Source: Actinomycetota bacterium | GTDB lineage: Bacteria > Actinomycetota > Actinomycetes > Nanopelagicales > Nanopelagicaceae | Assembly: GCA_947496345.1 (NCBI GenBank) | Contig: CANMCL010000052.1 | Coordinates: forward strand, 1 to 6,313 | DNA length: 6,313 nt | Direction of reading: 5' to 3' | Shown here: positions 1-5,862 of the stretch, piece by piece | Layout of the letters: every line of letters begins with the position of its first letter | Position numbering within the stretch: position 1 is the first letter of the stretch | The notes under the pieces: generated by a model | What the model was told of the DNA's origin: nothing | Database searches by the model: none | The model's input: only the letters and a program-made list of their open reading frames with translations | Made by a program: the position numbers and the translations under genes

Positions 1-313
1 TTACTTTGAAAGTTTTAGCACCTGAAAAAGTGCGCATAAGAGATTCGATCTCTTTTTTATCGTTGAGTTCAGGAATTATGCCGTTGACTGCAATGGCATC
101 GCGATATCGCGCAGGGCGAGCAACTGTCGCTGCTTCTATGGCGGTGGCTAGCCACGGCCGGCATTCGTTATCGTCGTATTCCAGAAATGGTGAAAATTCG
201 CCCCAGCCTTGCGGGCCTTGCATAAGTGCAACTTCACGAACTGTTACACCACGAAAATTGGTGCGCGTAGGAAGCGCAATTACACGAAGGGTTTTAAGAA
301 GGTCATCAAGCAT
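1..313 (-). CDS. menC: o-succinylbenzoate synthase, N-terminal part (cut by window edge)
   Basis: This is the first 104 codons of an o-succinylbenzoate synthase of the enolase superfamily, which dehydrates SHCHC to OSB in menaquinone synthesis in the cytoplasm. Reading leftward from an ATG at 313, the protein starts MLDDLLKTLRVIALPTRTNF and continues with RGVTVREVAL (21-30), GPQGWGEFSPFLEY (33-46) and WLATAIEAA (54-62). This matches the N-terminal capping domain of actinobacterial MenC as I recall it from Mycobacterium, where the equivalent segments read ALPMRVRFRG, TREVAL and GWGEF. The last visible residues, AKTFKV, reach the expected first lysine (K103) of the catalytic KxK motif; the rest of the barrel lies outside the window. 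The start is 5 bases after the menB stop and has no Shine-Dalgarno sequence, so translation probably depends on coupling to menB. The frame is open to the edge, so the truncation is artificial. Family assignment is confident; the start is likely. Confidence 0.88.
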   Translation of the reverse strand, partial: MLDDLLKTLRVIALPTRTNFRGVTVREVALMQGPQGWGEFSPFLEYDDNECRPWLATAIEAATVARPARYRDAIAVNGIIPELNDKKEIESLMRTFSGAKTFKV

Positions 314-318
314 AAGTT

Positions 319-1197
319 TTAAGGACGTTTAGGAAACTTTCCGAAATCGGGAGCGCGCTTTTCTTTATAAGCATCGCGACCTTCTTGGCCTTCTTCGCTT
401 AAATAAAATAGCAAGGTGGCATCGCCAGCAAGTTGTTGAATTCCGGCTAGGCCATCATCGGCGGCGTTCATTGCAGACTTTAATAAGCGAAGTGCAAGTG
501 GAGAATTACGTAACATCTCGCGGCACCACGAAACTGTTTCGGCTTCCAACTCTTTGAGTGGAACAACGGTGTTAACCAATCCCATAGCGAGCGCTTCTTG
601 CGCATCGTATTGACGAGTCATAAACCAGATCTCGCGTGCTTTCTTTTGTCCAACACTTGCCGCGAGTAAACCTGATCCGTACCCACCATCGAATGAACCA
701 ACCATCGGACCGGTCTGGCCGAACTTGGCGTTATCTGCCGCGATTGTTAAATCACAAACAACATGCAGAACATGTCCGCCACCGATCGCCCAACCAGCAA
801 CCATTGCAACAACTGGCTTTGGCGTGCGACGAATTTGAATTTGTAGATCTAAAACATTTAGACGGCCGATACCTTTTTGTGCAAGTGGATCTTCACCGAG
901 ATACCCATCATCGCCACGAACGCTGATGTCACCGCCAGAGCAGAACGCTTCATCGCCGGTTCCGGTAAAGATGATTACGCCAACTTCAGAATTATCACGA
1001 GCTAATGAAAATGCTTCTTGCAATTCAATAATTGTTTGTGGGCGAAACGCGTTTCGAACATCGGGGCGATTAATTGCAATCTTGGCGATGCCTTCGCCAA
1101 CTTGGTAGGTGATATCCGTGAATTTCTCGCCACCCGCACCGGTTGCCCAGGCAGGGATGCTTCGGTTACCAAATTCACGCTTGATCGGCTTGCTCAC
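319..1197 (-). CDS. menB: 1,4-dihydroxy-2-naphthoyl-CoA synthase (naphthoate synthase)
   Basis: MenB is a crotonase-fold enzyme that closes the second ring of OSB-CoA to give DHNA-CoA in menaquinone synthesis. The protein has 292 residues (E. coli 285, M. tuberculosis 314), so it is full length. Visible motifs are the oxyanion-hole segment FCSGGD (85-90), [11 protein letters not shown] (135-145), the active-site block [16 protein letters not shown] (159-174), [10 protein letters not shown] (182-191) and the C-terminal [10 protein letters not shown] (268-277). With a constant offset of 7 from E. coli MenB, Q161, G163, S168, W191 and Y265 correspond to Q154, G156, S161, W184 and Y258. The Q/G/W set is the bicarbonate-binding signature of type I MenB; mycobacterial MenB instead supplies an aspartate at the QTDADVGSFD position. 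The start is GTG, supported by GGAGGA just upstream. It is divergent from menE and is followed by menC in the same operon. Confidence 0.96.
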   Translation of the reverse strand: MSKPIKREFGNRSIPAWATGAGGEKFTDITYQVGEGIAKIAINRPDVRNAFRPQTIIELQEAFSLARDNSEVGVIIFTGTGDEAFCSGGDISVRGDDGYLGEDPLAQKGIGRLNVLDLQIQIRRTPKPVVAMVAGWAIGGGHVLHVVCDLTIAADNAKFGQTGPMVGSFDGGYGSGLLAASVGQKKAREIWFMTRQYDAQEALAMGLVNTVVPLKELEAETVSWCREMLRNSPLALRLLKSAMNAADDGLAGIQQLAGDATLLFYLSEEGQEGRDAYKEKRAPDFGKFPKRP

Positions 1198-1200
1198 GAT

Positions 1201-1206
1201 TCCTCC
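1201..1206 (-). promoter_or_regulatory. Shine-Dalgarno of menB
   Basis: GGAGGA read on the minus strand lies 3 bases before the GTG at 1197. It is the strongest ribosome binding site in the gap and fixes the GTG as the menB start; no ATG occurs near it in frame. The spacing is slightly short but workable. Confidence 0.75.
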
Positions 1207-1224
1207 ATCGACGACTACGAGCGA

Positions 1225-1231
1225 TAGCCTA
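1225..1231. promoter_or_regulatory. Possible shared -10 element of divergent menB and menE promoters
   Basis: The seven bases TAGCCTA read as TAGCCT rightward (1225-1230) and TAGGCT leftward (1231-1226), so both strands carry a TANNNT -10 hexamer at the same place. Rightward, the hexamer ends 9 bases before the menE ATG, which has no Shine-Dalgarno sequence, so the menE transcript would be leaderless or nearly so. Leftward, transcription would start near 1219 and give a leader of about 22 bases containing the GGAGGA of menB. No good -35 is visible on either side, which is common in actinobacteria. The whole gap is only 42 bases, so both promoters must lie here or inside the opposing gene. This is inference from sequence only. 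Confidence 0.4.
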
Positions 1232-1239
1232 CGCGTGCA

Positions 1240-2334
1240 ATGGAGCAGACGTCACAACGAGAGATTCGTGCGATAGATCCCACGTGGACCATCGCCGAGA
1301 TAACTGCGCGCCTAGCCAAAACCTTGGCTGGCGAAGGCCCAGCAATCACGTTGGGGCCAATATCTGTTGAAACCATCCCATCTGAAATAGCCGTTGTCGT
1401 ATCCACCAGTGGATCAACAGGGGATGCGAAAGAAGTCGGTCTTTCAGCAGGAGCAATTTTTGCCAGCTCCAAAGCCACAAACAAATTTTTTGGAGCAAGC
1501 AAAGGTCAAACCTGGTCGTTGTTATTGCCGCTAACTCATATTGCGGGAGTCAATGTTCTTGTACGCGCACTTGAACTCGGCACAATTGCAATCGATGCAC
1601 GTGGAATAACCGGCAAATATCCAGACGCGGATTACACAGCGATTGTTCCGACCCAACTATTCCGTGCGTTAAATGGTGATGCAGATTTACTCGCACATTT
1701 GCTTTCTGCAAAATCTGTGTTGGTCGGTGGCGCTGCCCTTGATCCTAAGTTGCGCGAAAAAGCGAGTGATGCGGGAATCAATATCGTTGAAAGTTATGGA
1801 ATGACGGAAACCTGTGGTGGATGTGTCTACGACGGTCTGCCAATTGGTGATACCTCAGTTGAAGTCACTAGTGCAGGGCTAATTAAGATTTCCACATCTT
1901 CCCTGGCCACAAGTTACTTAAATGACTTATCGGGTTGGAACGCCAAGCTAGAAAATGGATACTTCCTCACCTCTGATCTCGGAGAAATCAACAACGGCAA
2001 GTTAACTGTTACGGGCCGCGCCGATGATGTGATTATTACAGGTGGAGAAAATATCTCTTTGGCTAAAGTTGAAGAAGTTATCCGAAATACTTTTGCAGGT
2101 ATTGAATGCGCTGCCTTTGCTGTTGCAGATCAACAGTGGGGTCAAGCGCTGCATTTAGCAATTGCTGGGTCTGTAAAGCCAGAAGTTTCGGAGATTAATA
2201 AATCTCTTTCATCACAGATTTCGGTGGCTGCCAAGATAAAGGGCGCAATCTATTTAGATCAATTACCAAAGAGTGCTTTGGATAAAGTTAATCGTCAGGA
2301 ATTGGCTAGCCTTGTGCTGAGGGAAGGTAAGTGA
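1240..2334 (+). CDS. menE: o-succinylbenzoate-CoA ligase (short actinobacterial form)
   Basis: MenE is an adenylate-forming enzyme that activates OSB to OSB-CoA using ATP and CoA, supplying the substrate of MenB. The 364-residue length matches the short actinobacterial form (M. tuberculosis about 362; E. coli 451). Visible motifs in order are the phosphate-binding loop [10 protein letters not shown] (55-64), [15 protein letters not shown] (97-111), VGGAAL (162-167), [14 protein letters not shown] (186-199; the TCGGCVYDG stretch is typical of actinobacterial MenE), SDLGEI with D246, [15 protein letters not shown] (259-273) at the hinge, and [14 protein letters not shown] (342-355), where K349 is the expected adenylation lysine. 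The ATG at 1240 is the only possible start nearby because an in-frame TAG lies at 1225. There is no Shine-Dalgarno sequence, so leaderless translation is likely. The stop overlaps the menA start. All key residues are present. Confidence 0.95.
   Translation: MEQTSQREIRAIDPTWTIAEITARLAKTLAGEGPAITLGPISVETIPSEIAVVVSTSGSTGDAKEVGLSAGAIFASSKATNKFFGASKGQTWSLLLPLTHIAGVNVLVRALELGTIAIDARGITGKYPDADYTAIVPTQLFRALNGDADLLAHLLSAKSVLVGGAALDPKLREKASDAGINIVESYGMTETCGGCVYDGLPIGDTSVEVTSAGLIKISTSSLATSYLNDLSGWNAKLENGYFLTSDLGEINNGKLTVTGRADDVIITGGENISLAKVEEVIRNTFAGIECAAFAVADQQWGQALHLAIAGSVKPEVSEINKSLSSQISVAAKIKGAIYLDQLPKSALDKVNRQELASLVLREGK
2319..2327 (+). promoter_or_regulatory. Shine-Dalgarno region of menA, within the end of menE
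   Basis: The purine tract GAGGGAAGG lies inside the last codons of menE. Its GAGGG part is 7 bases from the GTG at 2331, while its AAGG part is 12 bases from the ATG at 2340. The spacing favours the GTG start for menA. Confidence 0.5.
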
Positions 2335-3185
2335 AGCCTATGAATAAATGGATTATTGGCGCCCGCCCGCGCACCTTGCCTGCTGCGATTGCACCTGTAT
2401 TAGTTGCCACCGCATTTGCCGGAAGTAACTGGGAACCTATTCGTGCGCTATCTGCGCTCTTAGTAAGTCTGGCGCTACAAATCGGCGTCAACTATGCCAA
2501 TGATTATTCAGATGGAATTCGCGGCACAGATGATTCGCGTATCGGTCCCGTGCGGCTCACCGTATCTGGCTTAGCCTCACCAAAATCAGTTCGTGCCGCA
2601 GCGCTTATTTCATTTCTATTTGCCGCACTCATTGGTTTAACACTGGCTGCTGCTACTTCTTGGTGGATTATTCTGGTTGGTGCTTTAGCAATTAACGCTG
2701 CTTGGGGTTACACCGGCGGCGCTAAGCCCTATGGCTATGTGGGTCTCGGAGAAATTTCTGTCTTCATATTCTTTGGCATTGTTGCAACCGTCGGTAGTTA
2801 CTACGTACAGACGGAAGAGTTAAATCTGCAGATTTTCATTGTCGCAATTCCTATGGGTTCACTTGCGTGTGCAATTTTGGCAATCAACAATCTGCGTGAT
2901 CGTGCGCAAGATCAAATCGTTGGCAAGAAAACCTTGGCGGTTCGGTTGGGCGAGCGCGGGGCCCGAAGGTTGTATATCGCGCTCTTGATTTCTGCTCACC
3001 TCTTCGCACTTCTAACTCTTCAGCCGGCGGTTCTATTGACCTTATTAGCCGCTCCCCTGACTTGGAAGTTAGCCCGCGGCGTGGCCAGCGGAGTATCGAG
3101 CGCCGAGTTAATCCCCTATTTGGCCAAGACTGGCAAGTTGCAACTGGTCTTTGCCATCCTTTTTGCGCTCGGCTTAACTTTCTAA
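2331..3185 (+). CDS. menA: 1,4-dihydroxy-2-naphthoate polyprenyltransferase
   Basis: MenA is an integral membrane enzyme of the UbiA superfamily that joins DHNA to a polyprenyl diphosphate, with loss of CO2, to give demethylmenaquinone. The protein has 284 residues from the GTG (M. tuberculosis 292, E. coli 308). It opens with WIIGARPRTLPAAIAPVL (7-24), the usual MenA N-terminus. The first Mg-diphosphate motif is NDYSDGIRGTDD (57-68), the second NNLRDRAQD (186-194), followed by GKKTLAVRLG (198-207). YTGGAKPYGYVGLGEISVF (127-145) is another family block. About eight or nine hydrophobic segments fill the rest. The start is GTG at 2331, overlapping the menE stop by 4 bases (GTGA); an in-frame ATG at 2340 would shorten it by three residues. 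The overlap implies co-translation with menE. Function is confident; the exact start is less so. Confidence 0.95.
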   Translation: MKPMNKWIIGARPRTLPAAIAPVLVATAFAGSNWEPIRALSALLVSLALQIGVNYANDYSDGIRGTDDSRIGPVRLTVSGLASPKSVRAAALISFLFAALIGLTLAAATSWWIILVGALAINAAWGYTGGAKPYGYVGLGEISVFIFFGIVATVGSYYVQTEELNLQIFIVAIPMGSLACAILAINNLRDRAQDQIVGKKTLAVRLGERGARRLYIALLISAHLFALLTLQPAVLLTLLAAPLTWKLARGVASGVSSAELIPYLAKTGKLQLVFAILFALGLTF

Positions 3186-3192
3186 TTTTCGC

Positions 3193-3198
3193 TAGAAT
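3193..3198 (+). promoter_or_regulatory. -10 element of a leaderless promoter for the small PLDc_N protein
   Basis: TAGAAT is a strong -10 hexamer in the 19-base gap after menA. It ends exactly 6 bases before the ATG at 3205, so transcription would begin at or next to the A of the start codon. The AGGAG that follows (3199-3203) is only 1 base from the ATG, too close to act as a normal ribosome binding site, which supports a leaderless message. No clear -35 is visible. The gene may also be read through from menEA. Confidence 0.5.
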
Positions 3199-3204
3199 AG
3201 GAGC

Positions 3205-3465
3205 ATGATTAAGTTGCAAGCCATCATCTTTTTGGCCTCACTTGCTTTAACTTTGTACACATTTATCGATTGCGCTCGTCGCGATGATTCTCAAATAAAT
3301 AAATTACCTAAGTGGGGTTGGCTTTTACTTATAGTTTTGCTTTCACCGTTCGGAGCTATTGCATTTCTAATTATTGGACGCGTTCGCGGCCAAAGAGGCC
3401 CACGCCCACCCAAGCGTCGCATTTTGCCGCCTGATGATGACCCAGATTTTCTACGTAGGCTTTAA
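3205..3465 (+). CDS. Small membrane protein with PLDc_N-like (phospholipase D nuclease N-terminal) domain
   Basis: This 86-residue protein has two predicted membrane helices, about 4-20 and 37-57, joined by a short loop with FIDCARRDDSQ (20-30). The block LPKWGWLLLIVLLSPFGAI (34-52) followed by FLIIGRVRG (54-62) fits the PLDc_N family (PF13396) as I know it; the family is named for its occurrence at the N-terminus of some phospholipase D-like proteins, but stand-alone copies have no catalytic HKD motif and no known activity. The tail is basic and proline-rich and ends PPDDDPDFLRRL (75-86), an acidic plus FLR ending seen in actinobacterial homologues. The start is fixed because an in-frame TAG lies at 3193. 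It sits 19 bases after menA and is convergent with ccsB, so a link to quinones or cytochrome c assembly is possible but unproven. No function can be assigned. Confidence 0.85.
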   Translation: MIKLQAIIFLASLALTLYTFIDCARRDDSQINKLPKWGWLLLIVLLSPFGAIAFLIIGRVRGQRGPRPPKRRILPPDDDPDFLRRL

Positions 3466-3480
3466 TACTTTTTAAAGACC
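3458..3480. terminator. Possible bidirectional terminator hairpin at convergent gene ends
   Basis: CTTTAA (3460-3465) and TTAAAG (3472-3477) form a perfect 6-bp inverted repeat around the loop TACTTT, and flanking GG (3458-3459) can pair with CC (3479-3480) across one bulged A. The stem contains the TAA stop of the PLDc_N gene in one arm and the TAA stop of ccsB in the other. It is AT-rich and has no long T tract beyond it, so termination strength is doubtful. There is no other room for a terminator in the 6-base gap. Confidence 0.3.
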
Positions 3481-4386
3481 GCTGTAAGTGTGCTTTCCTG
3501 TACCCCAGACATTTACGTATACATAGTTAAATAAGAATGTAGATCCTGCAAATAAGCAGAGCCACGCTGCGCGCTTACCGCGCCAGCCAATAGTCACGCG
3601 CGCATGTAAATATGCAGCATAGGCAACCCAAGTAATAAATGCCCAAGTCTCTTTTGGATCCCAGCCCCAATATCTACCCCACGCCGCCTCAGCCCAAATA
3701 GCGCCGGCGATAACTGCAAAAGTCCAAAGGGGAAATACAAAGGCAACCAAACGATAGGAAAGTTGGTCAAGTGTTTCTAAATCTGGCAAACGTTTAGCCC
3801 ACGGCTTGCGATCACCTTTTGATTCCATTGCATGTAAATAAAGGTAAGCACCAGCGATGACATTTGAGAGCAAGAAAACTCCGCCAGAGATAATTGCGGC
3901 AATTACGTGAATGACTAACCAAGGTGAATTTAGCGCTGGGACAAGTGGTGCGCTATCGCGATAGAGCAATGTAACTGCAGTTCCGAGAGTGAGTAGAACC
4001 GAAATCGAGATAAACAATCCCAGCCAGCGCAGATCATGTTTACGAAGAGCTAACAAGTACGCTCCGGTTAAAGCGAGCGCACCAGTAATTGAAAACTCAT
4101 ACATGTTGCCCCAAGGGACGTGTTTATTTGAAATACCGCGAGCAATTACGCCGCCAAGAAGAAGTAAAAATCCCAGAATCATCATCGCTGTTGCGATACG
4201 CGCTGCGCGTTCGGTGCGCGTGTAATCCAAAGTCTTTGTTAAGACACTTCCAGATTCATTTGTATCTTGTTGGGGAGCTTTTACCGCCCAAGCAGTTTCG
4301 AAAGCATGTGCCAAGAAAGATAAGGCGAAGATACCCATCGCTGAGTAAACCAAGTAATTGGAGATATATGCCCAAGTGGTCAGCAT
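3472..4386 (-). CDS. ccsB: Cytochrome c haem lyase subunit CcsB (CcsA/ResC family)
   Basis: This is the haem-handling membrane subunit of the System II cytochrome c synthase; with ResB it exports haem and attaches it to apocytochromes outside the membrane. It has 304 residues and about eight membrane helices. The defining tryptophan-rich WWD motif is present as WGRYWGWDPKETW (236-248). Candidate haem-ligand or conserved histidines are H27 (FLAHAFE), H160 (WLVIHV), H261 (YLHARV) and H299 (GKHTYSG, near the C-terminus), and PWGNMYEF (91-98) is another family block. The ATG at 4386 directly follows the resB stop with no gap, and AAGGAG lies 6 bases upstream inside resB. The name varies: Mycobacterium literature calls this protein CcsA, Bacillus ResC. 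It is the last gene of a ccdA-resB-ccsB operon. All expected motifs are present. Confidence 0.95.
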   Translation of the reverse strand: MLTTWAYISNYLVYSAMGIFALSFLAHAFETAWAVKAPQQDTNESGSVLTKTLDYTRTERAARIATAMMILGFLLLLGGVIARGISNKHVPWGNMYEFSITGALALTGAYLLALRKHDLRWLGLFISISVLLTLGTAVTLLYRDSAPLVPALNSPWLVIHVIAAIISGGVFLLSNVIAGAYLYLHAMESKGDRKPWAKRLPDLETLDQLSYRLVAFVFPLWTFAVIAGAIWAEAAWGRYWGWDPKETWAFITWVAYAAYLHARVTIGWRGKRAAWLCLFAGSTFLFNYVYVNVWGTGKHTYSGL

Positions 4387-5862
4387 CTACATCTCCTTTT
4401 TCAAGTGCGTAACAAAGCGTTCGATTTCCGCGTCTAGTCCCGGTGCCCCATTCTTAGCCAGACCAGCAACTTCTACAACTCCAGTTGATGTGATCCTTAT
4501 CCATATACGGCGCCGTCTTCCAAAGAGTGAGGCAAGTAAGCCAAGAATCGCTGCTATTGCACCGTATAAGGAGTAACTCTTGCCCGGATCATCGACAATT
4601 TGCAGATTAATCCAAGGTACAAAAGTTTCAAATTTTATTGTGCCTTCTGGGTATGAAAACGTTTCACCAGGTTTTAGTGAATCCAGCGCTATCCGCTTCA
4701 TCTTGGAAGTATCAATGCGATAAACAGATTGTGGAATTCCTGAATCTAAACCGAGATCGCCTTCCCAAATAGAAAAGAGCAGCTTTGGATCTAGCGCTTC
4801 TGGGAATACTGAAATTCCACCCTCGCCACCTTCGCGCACAAATGTTGGGTAGAAACTGGCTACGAAACCAAGTTGCGGATTAGCATCGGGAACTTTTATA
4901 GATCCGATAGAGCTCAAGTTTCCATCTTGTGGTAAAAATGGAATTGGGCCTTGCAGGGCAACTTGGCCAGTCGAATCGCGCACGGTAACTATTGGTGAGT
5001 ATCCATTGGCCTGAAGGTAAACCCGCGTATTTCCAAAGGTAAGTGGACTATTCACCTTGATAGTTTTAATCGTGGATGTGGTTTCACCTGGATTAGTAAC
5101 TCGCACCGTCGCGGTGTAATCCTGGGGAGCATTAGTGACAGGATCATATTTGGCTACGAAATCAACAACTTCAATAATAAAAGGCTGCAGTGAATCTTCA
5201 TTGACTAGCTTTCCAAATGAGAGATTGTCATATGAAGTTGCAAGGCTAATGAATCGCTCGCCTTTATTGACTATTGCCTCACCGCGCATTCCAAAGAGCG
5301 AACCGACGCTTACGCCGATGAGAATCAAAATTAGTGAGAGGTGGAAGAGCAGGTTGCCGGTTTCGCGCAAGTAACCTTTTTCAGCAGAAATTGCGCCTTC
5401 TTCGCTACGTACTCGAAAACGTGATTTTTTAAACCAGATTTGCGCTTTATCAAGCTCTGATCCGTTGCCTGCAAATTGTTGAAAAGATTCCATGCGAGAT
5501 AAATTGCGAGGGGTCATCGGCGGCAGAGCGCGCATCGCTTGGAAATGTTCAAAGGTACGCGGCAGAACACAACCTATTAGCGAGATGAAGAGCAAGATAT
5601 ATATCGCGCTAAACCAAGGTGATGAATAGACGGTGAATCCTGAAAAACGTTCGATCCAGCGGGCTAGCTCTGGGCTATCTAAATAGTATTGCCGCACAGC
5701 CATTGGGTTTTGCGCTCTTTGCGGAATAAATGATCCGGGGATCGCGGCTACACCCAGCATCATCAAAAGAATCAGTGCGGTGCGCATACTTGTTAATTGG
5801 CGCCACATAAACCGGAGCAAACCAGTGGCACCTAATTCGGGCAGTGTTGGTTCTGTCGTCAT
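4387..5862 (-). CDS. resB: Cytochrome c biogenesis protein ResB (Ccs1)
   Basis: ResB is the partner of CcsB in the System II haem delivery and ligation complex of the cytoplasmic membrane. The 491-residue protein shows the family layout: a short cytoplasmic N-terminus, then LTSMRTALILLMMLG (23-37) leading into membrane helix 1 and GSFIPQRAQNP (43-53), helix 2 (about 84-101), helix 3 (about 169-191) containing TGNLLFHLSLI (168-178) with conserved H174, a large extracytoplasmic domain of about 240 residues, helix 4 (about 430-447), and a cytoplasmic tail beginning with the basic stretch GRRRR. VNSPLTFGNTRVYLQANGYSP (270-290) is the recognisable family block of the outer domain. The ATG at 5862 overlaps the ccdA stop by one base (TAATG), and only a weak GGTGA precedes it, so reinitiation after ccdA is likely. 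No truncation is seen. Confidence 0.95.
   Translation of the reverse strand: MTTEPTLPELGATGLLRFMWRQLTSMRTALILLMMLGVAAIPGSFIPQRAQNPMAVRQYYLDSPELARWIERFSGFTVYSSPWFSAIYILLFISLIGCVLPRTFEHFQAMRALPPMTPRNLSRMESFQQFAGNGSELDKAQIWFKKSRFRVRSEEGAISAEKGYLRETGNLLFHLSLILILIGVSVGSLFGMRGEAIVNKGERFISLATSYDNLSFGKLVNEDSLQPFIIEVVDFVAKYDPVTNAPQDYTATVRVTNPGETTSTIKTIKVNSPLTFGNTRVYLQANGYSPIVTVRDSTGQVALQGPIPFLPQDGNLSSIGSIKVPDANPQLGFVASFYPTFVREGGEGGISVFPEALDPKLLFSIWEGDLGLDSGIPQSVYRIDTSKMKRIALDSLKPGETFSYPEGTIKFETFVPWINLQIVDDPGKSYSLYGAIAAILGLLASLFGRRRRIWIRITSTGVVEVAGLAKNGAPGLDAEIERFVTHLKKEM
4393..4398 (-). promoter_or_regulatory. Shine-Dalgarno of ccsB, within the last codons of resB
   Basis: AAGGAG on the minus strand encodes the Lys-Glu near the end of ResB and lies 6 bases before the ccsB ATG. 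It confirms that start and indicates coupled translation of the two subunits. Confidence 0.75.

Noticed and set aside
6..332. Plus-strand open frame of 108 codons
   Set aside because: It lies antisense to menC, whose translation matches a known family; the plus-strand product has no recognisable motif.
636..1227. Three plus-strand open frames opposite menB (636-926, 926-1108, 1018-1227)
   Set aside because: All are antisense shadows of a strongly conserved MenB sequence, with His/Arg-rich or low-information products.
1215..1502. Minus-strand open frame of 95 codons opposite the start of menE
   Set aside because: It is antisense to the MenE phosphate-binding loop region, has no recognisable family, and would collide with the menB promoter region.
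2884..3219. Minus-strand open frame of 111 codons opposite the end of menA
   Set aside because: Its product is Arg/Pro-rich with no family resemblance, while the plus strand encodes the conserved second MenA motif.
3989..4576. Plus-strand open frames opposite ccsB and resB (3989-4225, 4089-4412, 4358-4576)
   Set aside because: They overlap well-supported membrane proteins in antisense and translate to non-membrane, low-complexity sequence.
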